In this document: piece by piece, positions 1 to 8,099 of the stretch
Layout of the letters: each line of letters starts with the position of its first letter
Position numbering within the stretch: the first letter of the stretch is position 1
NCBI RefSeq assembly: GCF_006440675.2
Contig: NZ_CP083951.1
Span: forward strand, 2,637,501-2,701,500
Length of the DNA stretch: 64,000 nt
DNA from: Mesorhizobium sp. B2-8-5
GTDB lineage: Bacteria; Pseudomonadota; Alphaproteobacteria; Rhizobiales; Rhizobiaceae
Direction of reading: 5' to 3'
The notes under the pieces: model-generated
Told to the model about the DNA's origin: nothing
Database searches by the model: none
Seen by the model: only the letters and a program-made list of their open reading frames with translations
Program-made: the position numbers and the translations under genes

Positions 1-301
1 ACAGCGCCGTGTTGAGCGCCGTCTGGCCGCCCATGGTCGGCAGCAGCGCGTCGGGCCGCTCCTTGGCGATGATCTTGGCCACCACTTCGGGCGTGATCGG
101 CTCGATATAGGTGGCGTCGGCCAGTTCCGGATCGGTCATGATGGTGGCCGGATTGGAGTTGACCAGGATGACGCGGAAACCCTCTTCCTTCAGCGCCTTG
201 CAGGCCTGGGTGCCGGAATAGTCGAATTCGCAAGCCTGGCCGATGACGATGGGGCCGGCCCCGATGATCAGGATCGACTTGATGTCGGTGCGTCTTGGCA
301 T
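1..301 (-). CDS. carB: carbamoyl-phosphate synthase large subunit, N-terminal part (window-truncated)
   Basis: Encodes the start of the large subunit of carbamoyl-phosphate synthetase, which makes carbamoyl phosphate for pyrimidine and arginine synthesis together with CarA. Read from 301 leftwards, the protein begins [20 protein letters not shown] and continues through [17 protein letters not shown] and [10 protein letters not shown], which are hallmark N-terminal CarB sequences (first ATP-grasp half). Only about 100 codons are inside the window; the remaining ~1000 expected residues lie to the left. carA is on the same strand but about 13.5 kb upstream, so the two subunits are not in one operon here. 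Identification is very secure. Confidence 0.96.
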   Translation of the reverse strand, partial: MPRRTDIKSILIIGAGPIVIGQACEFDYSGTQACKALKEEGFRVILVNSNPATIMTDPELADATYIEPITPEVVAKIIAKERPDALLPTMGGQTALNTAL

Positions 302-438
302 ATTCGAAAATCCGTTCGGCGAGCGGCTTGCACGAAAAACCGGGCGGGGAGGACCCGGCCGGTTGTGCTTGCGATTCTGGTATCAGGCTAGGAGGGCCTT
401 ATAGGGAAGAGTTTTGGCGGATGTAACCCTGAAAATGA

Positions 439-531
<93 letters not shown>

Positions 532-535
532 ACCC

Positions 536-1324
536 CTAATTCCCCAACGCCAGCTGGTCCGTGATCTCGAAGCGTTCGGAAACGCCGATGCGGATCATGT
601 TGAGGCTGCCTTCGCGCGTGAAACGGAATTCGTCCGGCGAGTCCGAGCCGCTCGGCTTGCCGCCATGGAAGGTGATGACGCGGCTGCCGCCATCCGGCCA
701 GGTCACCGTCACGGTTCTGTCGGCGCCTGTGTGCGCGACGCTGATCTCGCAACGGATCATTGGCTGGCCGACATCGCGAGCGCAGGGGATGCTGGCGTCT
801 GGGGCATCGGACCCGGCGCTGGCCGAGGCTGCGAAGGCGAGACCATATGCGTCCTGCATGGCGGTCCTGCCGATCTCGGCTGCAGACGGCGGCTCGGCCG
901 GCTCCCCGCCGCCCAGGCGCGCCGCTATATCCGGCTGCGGCTCCCCGGAAGGTTGAGGCGCAACGGCCGCGACTGCTGGCGCGGCGGCGTCTTCAGGCAC
1001 CGGCGCAGGGTTGTTGGGGCTGAGATAGCGGGCGGGCGCCCATCCGACGATATGCGCATCCTGCGTATCCTCAACCTTGCACCAGGGATAGCCGTTGATG
1101 ACATTGCAGCCGAAATTCTTGACGGCCGTGCCGTTGGGCAGCCGCGCCGCCACCCTTCCACCCGGCGAGGCGGTGGCGCGGATATTGAGGAGATCATCCG
1201 GTGCGAGGCCGCCGATAATCGAAATGATCGGTCCCGGCGGATCCTGAGCCATGGCCGGCAACGCGGCCAGCAGCAAAGGAGCGGCGATCAGCAGTGTCGA
1301 TCGGAGCGTGACTTTGCGCTTCAT
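536..1324 (-). CDS. exported SH3-domain (SH3b-type) protein
   Basis: 262 residues. The N-terminus has a typical Sec signal: MKRK, a hydrophobic Leu/Ala stretch, then an A-M-A cleavage site near residue 26. Residues ~40-105 look like a bacterial SH3 domain (LLNIRATASPGGRVAARLPN, an NGYPWCKV segment, GWAPARYLSP). A Pro/Ala-rich linker follows, then a second part (~170-262) with two Cys and a TVTWPDGGSR strand pattern that I do not recognise. It probably binds periplasmic or cell-wall material; the exact function is unknown. It is transcribed toward carB, with the heptamer repeat just after its stop. Confidence 0.8.
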   Translation of the reverse strand: MKRKVTLRSTLLIAAPLLLAALPAMAQDPPGPIISIIGGLAPDDLLNIRATASPGGRVAARLPNGTAVKNFGCNVINGYPWCKVEDTQDAHIVGWAPARYLSPNNPAPVPEDAAAPAVAAVAPQPSGEPQPDIAARLGGGEPAEPPSAAEIGRTAMQDAYGLAFAASASAGSDAPDASIPCARDVGQPMIRCEISVAHTGADRTVTVTWPDGGSRVITFHGGKPSGSDSPDEFRFTREGSLNMIRIGVSERFEITDQLALGN

Positions 1325-1434
1325 CTTTTAACTGCAAGTTCCAAGGCGCGACCAGATATAGGCGGCGAGGCTGCCGAATGTCATCCTGAATTTAGCGGCG
1401 ATTGTGAGGCCCGAGCCACGCGCAAATGTGTCGC

Positions 1435-1791
1435 TCAGGCCGAAACCTCGACTTCAGCGGTGCCGACTGCCGGCAAAGCAGGATCGCCCTCAGCCGCGGC
1501 AATCACGCTGTCGAGCAGGCCGGGGAAACGCCTGTCAAGATCGTCACGGCGCAATGTGATCAGCCGGCTGGTGCCGACCGCTTCGCTGCGGGTGACGCCC
1601 GCCTCGCGCAGCTTGGCGAGGTGGTAGCTGAGATTGGTCTTGGAGGCGAGGTCGAGGAACTTGCTGCAGTTCAGCGGCACGCCTTCCTTGCTCGCCAGAT
1701 AGCGCACGATGGCAAGCCGGGTCGGGTCGCCGAGCACGGCAAGGACGATCGGCAGGCTGATCTGGTCGGCGGTTGGATGGGGCAGGGTCAT
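1435..1791 (-). CDS. ArsR-family winged-helix transcriptional regulator
   Basis: 118 residues, the usual ArsR/SmtB size. The winged helix is plain: LGDPTRLAIVRYLASKEGVP, then a recognition helix region (SKTNLSYHLAKLREAGVT) and a wing ending in the basic RLITLRRDDLD. I see no Cys-rich metal-binding motif (a single Cys in NCSKFLD), so it may respond to something other than metal. It is divergent from the MFS transporter at 1987, with a palindrome just before the transporter start, so repression of the pump is the likely role. Confidence 0.88.
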   Translation of the reverse strand: MTLPHPTADQISLPIVLAVLGDPTRLAIVRYLASKEGVPLNCSKFLDLASKTNLSYHLAKLREAGVTRSEAVGTSRLITLRRDDLDRRFPGLLDSVIAAAEGDPALPAVGTAEVEVSA

Positions 1792-1944
1792 GGCTCAGAA
1801 TTAAGCACAAACAGCACGAACTTCAACGCGGCTTCCTTTCTGCCGATGGACATAGCCTCTCCATTTTGGCCCCGGTCCTGACACAGGGCTGTCAGCAGGG
1901 TTCAGCTATTTTTGTCCCGGCTCGGTTGACATCATGCCCTGTTA

Positions 1945-1979
1945 TGTCCAATTGTTCAATAACTTTTGAACTAAGGACA
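1945..1979. promoter_or_regulatory. operator-like palindrome upstream of the MFS gene
   Basis: GTTCAA at 1954-1959 and TTGAAC at 1966-1971 form a 6-base inverted repeat with a 6-base spacer. Outer arms TGTCC (1945-1949) and GGACA (1975-1979) extend the dyad. It sits 7-40 bases before the MFS start codon, a natural place for the divergent ArsR repressor to bind. Binding is inferred. Confidence 0.5.
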
Positions 1980-1986
1980 ACTCCCC

Positions 1987-3165
1987 ATGGACAAGCGGAT
2001 CTTCTGGCTTGCGCTCGGATCGTTTGCGATCTCGACCGAAGGCTTCGTCATCTCGAGCCTTCTTCCCGATATCGCCACTGACGCCGGCATATCCGTGCCG
2101 CTCGCCGGCTCGCTGATCACCGCCTTCGCGCTCGCCTATGCGATCGGCGCGCCGGTGCTGGCGACGCTGACCGGCGAATGGGACCGGCGCCGTGTCATCC
2201 TGTGGACGCTGGTGTTCTTCGTCATCGGCAACATCGTTGCCGCGCTCAGTTCGTCCTTCGAGTTGCTTTTGATCGCGCGCATCGTCATGGCGCTGTCGTC
2301 CGGCCTGTTCGCGGCGACCGCGCAAGGGACCGCCGTGGCGCTGGTCGACGACCATCACCGGGCGCGCGCCATCGCCGTCGTCGTCGGCGGCACCACGGTG
2401 GCCGTGGCGGTCGGCGCGCCGCTCGGCGCGCTGGTCGCGGCGATCGCCGGCTGGCGCGGCACCTTCTTCGCCATCGCCGGGCTCGGCGCGCTGTCCGGCG
2501 CGATCCTGTGGTGGCGGCTGCCGCGCGGCATCGTCGGCACCAGGCTGCCGCTGAAGCGCAGGCTGGCGGCGGCTGTGCGTCCCGGCGTGATGCCGATCCT
2601 TCTGACGACGGCGCTTGCGCTTGTCGGCGCCTTTACCGTCTTCAGCTTCATCGCGCCCTTGGCCATAGAAAGCGGCGGGCTCTCGCCGATCGCGCTGCCG
2701 GGCATGCTGCTCGCCTTCGGCGTCGGCGCCGTCATAGGCAACATCGCCGGCGGGCAGGCGGCCGACCGCTTCGGCGCCACCCGCACCGTCGCCTGGTCGC
2801 TGGCGCTCTCCGCCGCGATGCTCGCCACCTTCTCGCTGATCCCGGCCTTCCTGCCGCATCATCTCGCCGGACCGGCGCTGATGGCCATGATGGTGCCATG
2901 GGGCATCGTCGGCTGGGCTTTTCCGCCGGCGCAGGCGAGCCGCATCATCAAGCTAGCGCCCGACGCCGCGCCCATTGTTTTGTCACTCAACGCCTCGGCG
3001 CTCTACTTCGGCGTCGCGCTGGGCGCCGTGGTCGGCGCCGCCGTGCTGCGCTTCGGCGTCCCGGCCGACCTCGGCCTGATCGCGGCGGTGTTCCCGATTA
3101 TTGGTCTGGGCATCGTGCTCGCCGGCCGGATGTTGGCCCGGCCGGTGGCGATGCCAGCCGAATAA
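1987..3165 (+). CDS. MFS transporter, DHA1-type drug or metabolite efflux pump
   Basis: 392 residues with about twelve hydrophobic segments. The first helix carries STEGFVISSLLPDIA, the DHA1 (AraJ/YdhP/Cmr-like) signature, and the loop GEWDRRRVIL matches the MFS motif A position. The inner-membrane proton-coupled pump exports a substrate that cannot be named from sequence. ATG at 1987 starts the protein exactly at helix 1. It is divergent from the ArsR gene and converges with the MarR gene at 3251; a hairpin begins at its stop codon. Confidence 0.88.
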   Translation: MDKRIFWLALGSFAISTEGFVISSLLPDIATDAGISVPLAGSLITAFALAYAIGAPVLATLTGEWDRRRVILWTLVFFVIGNIVAALSSSFELLLIARIVMALSSGLFAATAQGTAVALVDDHHRARAIAVVVGGTTVAVAVGAPLGALVAAIAGWRGTFFAIAGLGALSGAILWWRLPRGIVGTRLPLKRRLAAAVRPGVMPILLTTALALVGAFTVFSFIAPLAIESGGLSPIALPGMLLAFGVGAVIGNIAGGQAADRFGATRTVAWSLALSAAMLATFSLIPAFLPHHLAGPALMAMMVPWGIVGWAFPPAQASRIIKLAPDAAPIVLSLNASALYFGVALGAVVGAAVLRFGVPADLGLIAAVFPIIGLGIVLAGRMLARPVAMPAE

Positions 3166-3217
3166 GAGGTGCCGATATTCAGGTGAGCCCAGCCCGACCT
3201 GGATCTCGGCACCTCTT
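3164..3217. repeat. long hairpin between convergent genes, bidirectional terminator-like
   Basis: AAGAGGTGCCGA (3164-3175) and TCGGCACCTCTT (3206-3217) are perfect complements. The stem continues imperfectly through ATTCAGGT and ACCTGGAT, leaving a ~12-base loop. It overlaps the MFS stop and lies between the convergent MFS and MarR genes. Its inner core ATTCAGGTGAG is shared with the larger palindromic element at 49026-49167, so it is probably a short member of the same repeat family. Confidence 0.75.
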
Positions 3218-3250
3218 CAAAAGTCAAAGAAATGACCGGCGGCTGCTTCT

Positions 3251-3715
3251 TCAGAGTGAAGGAGCGGCCGTCGGCAGTTCCAGATCGAGATCGGCCACGG
3301 CGTCCAGCGCCGCGCGCAGCTTCGCCGCTTGCTCCGCGCCGACCTTGTCCTCGAATTGCCGCTGCGCGACGCTCCAGAGCTTGAGCGCCTCATCGAGCTT
3401 GGCCTGGCCTTGCCGCGTCAGCCGCAAACGCTTGACGCGGCGGTCGTTCGTGTCCGCAAAAGTCTCGACATAGCCGTCGCGGATCAGCGGCTTCAGCGTG
3501 TGGCCGAGCGCCGACAGGTCCATGATCAGGGCGTCGGCCACGGTGCTCATCGCAGGCTCGTTGCTGACATGGATCTGAAAGAGCAGTCCGAACTGCGTGC
3601 CCTTCAGGCCCGAAGGCGCCAGCGCGTCGTCATAGAAGCGGCCGAGGCTGCGCGCGGCGCGGCGCAGCGTGGCGTTGTTGCAGCGGCTGAATCCGGGTTG
3701 TTGAGCATCGGTCAT
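3251..3715 (-). CDS. MarR-family transcriptional regulator
   Basis: 154 residues from MTDAQQPGF. This start is chosen over upstream in-frame codons because AGGAG (complement of 3721-3725) lies 7 bases before it. The MarR winged helix is visible: LFQIHVSNEPAMSTVADALI, then DLSALGHTLKPLIRDGYVET and the wing FADTNDRRVKRLRLTRQGQ. Two Cys are absent from the usual sensing positions, so the inducer is unknown. It is divergent from the SDR gene at 3904, with a perfect palindrome between them, and probably represses itself and the SDR. Confidence 0.9.
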   Translation of the reverse strand: MTDAQQPGFSRCNNATLRRAARSLGRFYDDALAPSGLKGTQFGLLFQIHVSNEPAMSTVADALIMDLSALGHTLKPLIRDGYVETFADTNDRRVKRLRLTRQGQAKLDEALKLWSVAQRQFEDKVGAEQAAKLRAALDAVADLDLELPTAAPSL

Positions 3716-3777
3716 GTTCACTCCTGCCGGCGAGGCGACGCGCCGGCCTGCCGCAGAAATAGTTTTCGCGGCCGCCG

Positions 3778-3828
3778 TTGACAAGATAGTGGCATATACC
3801 TACTTCTGCGAAAGTGGCATATGCCACT
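3778..3828 (+). promoter_or_regulatory. promoter/operator region between marR-type gene and SDR
   Basis: A TTGACA -35-like hexamer (3778-3783) is followed by AGTGGCATAT (3788-3797). Then comes a perfect 16-base palindrome AGTGGCATATGCCACT (3813-3828) which repeats that half-site. One and a half copies of the same site beside a promoter is the usual layout for a MarR operator. Binding by the neighbouring MarR protein is an inference. Confidence 0.6.
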
Positions 3829-3903
3829 AATTGAAATCAGAGGCTCAGCGGATGACGTGATCATCGACGCCGGACCAAGCGAAGCGAACAAAGGAACAGG
3901 ACT

Positions 3904-4698
3904 ATGAGCATGAAGGACAACAAGGGCACGGCTGTCATCACCGGCGGGTCGTCGGGCATCGGCGCGGTCTATGCCGACAGGCTGGCAGGGCAGGGCTACG
4001 ACCTGGTGCTGGTGGCGCGGCGCGCCGACCGGCTGCAGGAAGTGGCGGACAAGCTGGCCTATGCCTATGGGCGCAAGGTCAAGACGATCGTCGCCGATCT
4101 CTCCGTCGATGCCGATCTGCGCCGCGTCGAACAGACGGTCGCGACGGACGATAGCGTGACGCTGCTGATCAACAATGCCGGCGTGGCCGGCCTGGAGACG
4201 ATTGCCGACGCCGACGCCGACACGGCGGAGCGCATGATCAAGGTCAATGTCGTGGCGCTGACCAGGCTGACCAGGGCGGTCTTGCCGGGCCTGCTTGCGC
4301 GCAACCGCGGTGCCATCATCAACATCGCCTCGGTCGTCGCCTATGGCATTGCCGTCGGCGGCATCTACAGCGGCACCAAGGCCTATGTCGCCAACTTCAC
4401 CGAAGCGCTGCAGAAGGAAGTCGCCGGCACCAATGTGAAGGTGCAGTCCGTCGTGCCCGGACCGATCCGCACCGAGTTGTGGGACGTCTCCGGCATCAGC
4501 CTCGACAGGATCAATCCGGACTGGATCATGAGTGCCGAAGATCTGGTCGATGCGGCACTTGCCGGGTTCGCCCAGGGCGAGACCGTCACCGCGCCCGGCC
4601 TTGCCGATGCGGCCGGGCTGGCCACCTATCTCGGTGCCCGGGACCAGTTCTTCGGCAGCCTGTTCTCAGGCAAGCCGGCGGCGCGCTACGCCGTCTGA
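3904..4698 (+). CDS. SDR-family NAD(P)-dependent oxidoreductase
   Basis: 264 residues. The classical SDR motifs are all present: TGGSSGIG nucleotide-binding loop near residue 14, NNAG near 90, catalytic Ser in NIASVVAYG, and YSGTKAY (Tyr-x-x-x-Lys). The PGPIRTEL segment after the active site is also typical. Substrate unknown; close relatives are loosely annotated as short-chain alcohol or ketone reductases. Divergently placed from a MarR gene with an intervening palindrome, so probably induced by a small aromatic or electrophilic compound. Confidence 0.9.
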   Translation: MSMKDNKGTAVITGGSSGIGAVYADRLAGQGYDLVLVARRADRLQEVADKLAYAYGRKVKTIVADLSVDADLRRVEQTVATDDSVTLLINNAGVAGLETIADADADTAERMIKVNVVALTRLTRAVLPGLLARNRGAIINIASVVAYGIAVGGIYSGTKAYVANFTEALQKEVAGTNVKVQSVVPGPIRTELWDVSGISLDRINPDWIMSAEDLVDAALAGFAQGETVTAPGLADAAGLATYLGARDQFFGSLFSGKPAARYAV

Positions 4699-4700
4699 AG

Positions 4701-4862
4701 TTCCTCGCCCCACGAAGTGGGGAGAGGTGGCCGCGGAGTGGCCGGAGAGGGGCTTTCGTAGGGCGATCCCGTCACCGGATAATTGGCAACCTTGGGCGCC
4801 AGTTCCTCTCTCCGTCTCGGCTTCGCCGAGCCACCTCTCCCCCACTCTGGTGGGGCGAGGAA
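4701..4862. repeat. ~160-bp element with imperfect terminal inverted repeats
   Basis: Left end 4701-4730 reads TTCCTCGCCCCAC then GAAGTGGGGAGAGGTGG. Right end 4831-4862 is its near-complement (CCACCTCTCCCCCACTCTGG then TGGGGCGAGGAA). Each end is itself a small hairpin. The unit sits exactly between the convergent SDR and LysE genes. It resembles the small non-coding palindromic/MITE-like repeats common between genes in Rhizobiales; I cannot count genome copies. Confidence 0.7.
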
Positions 4863-4869
4863 TGAGCGT

Positions 4870-5469
4870 TCATACCGGCCGCCACATTTGCAGGATCGAG
4901 GCGGCCAGCAGCAGGCCCAGCACGATGTTGAGCATACGCCACTGGCGCTCGGTCTTGAGCTGGCGGGCAAGCAGGGTTCCCGCCACGCACCACAGCGACA
5001 GCGAAAAGGCCGCTGCCAAGCCGAACACGGCGCCGAGCAGGAGCGCCAGCTGTAAGGGACCATCGGCCAGCGCCGCGAAGGATGCGGCCGCGCCCAGTCC
5101 CATCGCCCAACCTTTCGGGTTCATCCACTGGATGCCGGCGCCGCCGAAGAAGCTGTTTGGCCTGGCCATGCTGATGTCGAGGTTGGGAGGACCGCTGCGG
5201 CCGATCTTGATGGCCAGCCAGATCAGATAGAGTGAGCCGGCGATCTTCATGGCAAGCTGCAAGGACGGCACCGCGGCGAGCAGACCGGCCAGCCCGGCAG
5301 CGCCCGCAGCCGCCACGGTAGCCAAACCGGCGGCGCTGCCGGCCATCAGAGGCACGGAACGGCGGAAGCCGAATTGCGCGCCGGACGCCGTCGACAATGT
5401 CGTGGCGATGCCTGGCGTCGAGGTCGATATCAGCGCGAACAGGACCAGCGGGATGATGGTGTCGGACAT
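4870..5469 (-). CDS. LysE/RhtB-family amino-acid exporter
   Basis: 199 residues with five to six membrane segments, the normal LysE-family size. The N-terminal helix carries ISTSTPGIATTLSTASGAQF, equivalent to the PGP...GxxxG conserved region, and the central loop has IQWMNPKGW, the family's NPK motif. It probably exports an amino acid or related metabolite. The divergent LysR gene at 5570 and the LysR-type dyad between them copy the lysE/lysG arrangement, so expression is likely induced by the exported amino acid. Confidence 0.88.
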   Translation of the reverse strand: MSDTIIPLVLFALISTSTPGIATTLSTASGAQFGFRRSVPLMAGSAAGLATVAAAGAAGLAGLLAAVPSLQLAMKIAGSLYLIWLAIKIGRSGPPNLDISMARPNSFFGGAGIQWMNPKGWAMGLGAAASFAALADGPLQLALLLGAVFGLAAAFSLSLWCVAGTLLARQLKTERQWRMLNIVLGLLLAASILQMWRPV

Positions 5470-5543
5470 GCGGGCTTCCCAGTCGAGGAAGCCCGCATGC
5501 TTAGGCGCTTCGTAACATCAGTAAATGCAATGTTTCATATGGT

Positions 5544-5566
5544 TTGCATTAGAGATTATAATGCAA
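5544..5566. promoter_or_regulatory. LysR-type operator between exporter and LysR gene
   Basis: TTGCATT (5544-5550) and AATGCAA (5560-5566) are perfect 7-base inverted arms around a 9-base spacer, a classical T-N11-A LysR box. It overlaps the first possible ATG of the LysR gene (5561), which argues that translation really starts further downstream. Confidence 0.65.
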
Positions 5567-5569
5567 GTC

Positions 5570-6436
5570 ATGATCCGCGATCTCGACATGACTCTCATCC
5601 GCACCTTCGTCACGACGGCCGACAAGGCCAGCATGACAGCGGCGGCCAATGCGCTTCACCTGACGCAAGGCGCCGTCAGCCAGCAGGTCAAGCGGCTTGA
5701 AGAGGTGCTCGGTCAGAGCCTGTTCGAGCGTGATCGCCGCGGCCTCAAGCTGACGCGATCCGGCGAGCGGCTGCTCGACAGGGCCAGGCGCCTGCTGCAG
5801 CTCAACGACGAGATCCTTGCCGAAATCAGGGGCAGGGCGGTTGCCGGGCAGGTGCGGATCGGCGTGCCTTACGATCTCGTCGGCACGCTGCTCGCGCCCG
5901 CGCTGAAGGCCTATGCCGAAGCCTATCCGCAGGTGGAGATTTCGCTGGTTTGCGCGTCCTCGCCGGAACTCGCGGCGGCCCTGGCGGCGGGCACGATCGA
6001 CCTTGCCGTCATCGAGGAGCGCGTCGGTCCGACCGCCGGCGAATGCCTGCTCGTCGACCGGCTGGTCTGGGTCGGCGCCAGAGGCGGGACGGCACGCCTG
6101 AAGCGGCCGCTGCCGGTTTCGATCGTCGCCGACACCTGCGCCTTCCGGCCGGCGGTGCTGGCAGCGCTTGGCGAGCACGGGCTCGATTGGCGCACCGTGT
6201 TCGAGAACGGCAACATCGACGCAACGACCGCGACGGTGCGGTCGGATCTTGCCGTGACCACCTGGCTTGCCTCGACGGTTCCGGCCGATCTCGACATCCT
6301 GTCCGATGCCGGGCTTCCGGCGCTGCCGAATTTCTCCGTCAACCTGCATATGCCCAAACATGCCACCCAACCGGCCGCGCAGGCTTTTGCCAGCCATATC
6401 CGCGAGGGCCTTTCACGCTATCGCCAGGCAGCGTGA
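5570..6436 (+). CDS. LysR-family transcriptional regulator
   Basis: About 288 residues from MIRDLDMTLIRTF. The N-terminal HTH is canonical (ASMTAAANALHLTQGAVSQQ, VKRLEEVLGQSLFERD) and the rest is a periplasmic-binding-protein-like effector domain. In-frame ATGs also occur at 5525, 5561 and 5588. The first two lie upstream of or inside the operator palindrome, so 5570 or 5588 is preferred; no clear Shine-Dalgarno decides it. It probably controls the divergent LysE-type exporter and itself. Confidence 0.88.
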   Translation: MIRDLDMTLIRTFVTTADKASMTAAANALHLTQGAVSQQVKRLEEVLGQSLFERDRRGLKLTRSGERLLDRARRLLQLNDEILAEIRGRAVAGQVRIGVPYDLVGTLLAPALKAYAEAYPQVEISLVCASSPELAAALAAGTIDLAVIEERVGPTAGECLLVDRLVWVGARGGTARLKRPLPVSIVADTCAFRPAVLAALGEHGLDWRTVFENGNIDATTATVRSDLAVTTWLASTVPADLDILSDAGLPALPNFSVNLHMPKHATQPAAQAFASHIREGLSRYRQAA

Positions 6437-6441
6437 ACGGC

Positions 6442-6545
6442 TAGCGCGTTTCACCGTTTCACGGAAACGGCGAACCGCTCTATCTCTTTGTTTCTACGCA
6501 ATTCCGGACGGAAAACCGCTCACACTTTTCCTGGAATTGCTCTAG
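6442..6545. repeat. dispersed ~105-bp intergenic repeat, copy A
   Basis: Contains the palindrome CCGTTTCACGGAAACGG, then a TCTTTGTTT stretch, CAATTCCGGACGGAAAACCG and the tail CACTTTTCCTGGAATTGC. The same order of blocks recurs at 29322-29426, and the second half at 7993-8057. Placed between the LysR gene and the convergent GST gene. A non-coding Rhizobiales-type repeat, probably transcribed as a hairpin. Confidence 0.8.
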
Positions 6546-6553
6546 GCACCCGG

Positions 6554-7204
6554 TCAGCCGTTCGACGCGGCCATGGCGACCGCCAACTGCGCGTCGAATG
6601 CACGCTTGAAGGCCGGCCGCGCCTCGCCGCGGGCGACATAGGCGGCAACGTTCGGGAATTCGTTCAGCAACCCCGATCGCTGCAGCCGGCGCAGCACGCC
6701 TACCATGACGAGGTCTCCGGCGCTGAACGCGCCGTCGAGCCAGTCGCTATCGCCGAGATGGCGGGAGAGCTCGGCCAGCCGCTTGCGGATCCGGTCATCG
6801 ACCAAAGGCAGGCGCTGGTCGTGCCACGCCGCTTCGCGCTCCAGGATCACGGCTGTCGTGCGATCGAGGATCGGTTGCTCCACGGTGCTGAAGGCTGCGA
6901 ACATCCAGGCGATCGCGCGCGCCCGCGCGTTCGCATCCTCGGGCATCAGGCCGGGGTGACGAACCGCGATGTGAAGGACGATGGCGCCTGACTCGAACAG
7001 AGCGAGATCGCCTTCTTCATAGGTCGGGATGCTGCCGAAGGGGTTGATCGCAAGATGTGCGGGTCGCTTCATCGCATCGAACGAAACAAGGCGAACGTCA
7101 TAAGGCTGGCCGACTTCCTCGAGCGCCCAGCGCACGTGCATGTCGCGCGCCAGCCCCCTGCCGCCATCGGGCGAGCGTTCAAAGGCGGTAATGGTGGGGA
7201 TCAT
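6554..7204 (-). CDS. glutathione S-transferase family protein
   Basis: 216 residues. The N-terminal thioredoxin-like domain contains NPFGSIPTYEEGDLALFESG, the GST glutathione-binding cis-Pro and E-S pair, with the helical C-terminal domain from ~90 (WLDGAFSAGDLVMVGVLRRL, the GST N-capping/Asp motif). Start is well supported: AGGAG lies 7 bases before the ATG. Cytosolic conjugation or isomerisation enzyme, substrate unknown. Separated from the DHFR-like gene by ~250 bases read from the same strand. Confidence 0.9.
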   Translation of the reverse strand: MIPTITAFERSPDGGRGLARDMHVRWALEEVGQPYDVRLVSFDAMKRPAHLAINPFGSIPTYEEGDLALFESGAIVLHIAVRHPGLMPEDANARARAIAWMFAAFSTVEQPILDRTTAVILEREAAWHDQRLPLVDDRIRKRLAELSRHLGDSDWLDGAFSAGDLVMVGVLRRLQRSGLLNEFPNVAAYVARGEARPAFKRAFDAQLAVAMAASNG

Positions 7205-7295
7205 CGGCGGCTCCTGACCGTTCAGTCGTCGTGGCGAAGAGAGGCTTCATAAAGCGAATACGCGGCGGGCCCGGCCGCCGCGCGACAGCCTTGTG

Positions 7296-7946
7296 TTACT
7301 TCCAGTTCCTGCGCCGTTCGAGTTCGGCTTTGGAAGGCTCCTGCTGAGCAAACGAGCCCGTGCGGATTTCGCCGGCGCGCTCATAGATCGCTATGATGAC
7401 GCCGGTGGCGGAAGCTTGCGATTTGACGAGCTTGAACGCCGCCGGCATCGCGCTGTCGCCGAACAGCCGCTTGCCCTTGCCCAGGACCAGCGGGAAGGTC
7501 ATCAGCCGGATCTCGTCGATCAGCCCGTTGGCGAGCAAGGTCTGGGTCAGATTGCCCGATCCCTGGATGAGCAGGTCCGGTCCGTCTTCCTGCTTGAGTT
7601 CCTTAAGCCTGGCAACGATATCGGGCCCGAGCGACTGGGTGTTCTGCCAGGTCAGCGAATCCGGCCGGTGCGTGGCCACATATTTGACCGCGGGGTTGAA
7701 GACATCCGCGATCGGATCGTTCTGATACGGCCAGTGCGCGGCGAAGATGTCATAGGTTCTGCGGCCGAGCAGCAAGGCGAAGGGTTTGGAGAACAGTTCC
7801 TCCATTGCCGCGCTCCCCACTTCGTCGAAGTAATGGAAGGTCCAGCCGCCGAACTTGAAACCGCCGACCGGATCCTCTTCCGGCCCGCCCGGCGCCTGCA
7901 TGACGCCGTCGAGGCTTACGAATGTGGCGGCGATGATCTTGCGCAT
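7296..7946 (-). CDS. dihydrofolate-reductase/RibD C-terminal-like reductase
   Basis: 216 residues starting MRKIIAATFVSLDGVMQAPG, the typical opening of the RibD_C/DHFR-like family; GGAG occurs 9 bases upstream of this ATG, so the longer upstream reading is rejected. Further family marks are LLGRRTYDIFAAHWP and LLIQGSGNLTQTLLANGLID. These stand-alone proteins bind NADPH and are related to the riboflavin pathway reductase, but their true substrates are mostly unknown. The gene is bounded upstream by a dispersed repeat. Confidence 0.87.
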   Translation of the reverse strand: MRKIIAATFVSLDGVMQAPGGPEEDPVGGFKFGGWTFHYFDEVGSAAMEELFSKPFALLLGRRTYDIFAAHWPYQNDPIADVFNPAVKYVATHRPDSLTWQNTQSLGPDIVARLKELKQEDGPDLLIQGSGNLTQTLLANGLIDEIRLMTFPLVLGKGKRLFGDSAMPAAFKLVKSQASATGVIIAIYERAGEIRTGSFAQQEPSKAELERRRNWK

Positions 7947-7992
7947 CTGTCTTCTCCGTTTCACGATCCGCGCCGTCAGGGCCGGATTTTGC

Positions 7993-8057
7993 CTAGAGTG
8001 GTTTGACGCAATTCCTGACGGAAAACTGGTTCGCACTTTTCCTGGAATTGCTCTTAG
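7993..8057. repeat. dispersed intergenic repeat, partial copy B
   Basis: Keeps only the second half of the element seen at 6442 and 29322: CAATTCCTGACGGAAAAC then CACTTTTCCTGGAATTGC. The GTTTCACGGAAAC palindrome half is missing. It lies between the DHFR-like and Pcm-like genes. Confidence 0.7.
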
Positions 8058-8099
8058 GACGAACGGCAAGGCGCGTTTTCGACAAGGGTTTTAAAATTT

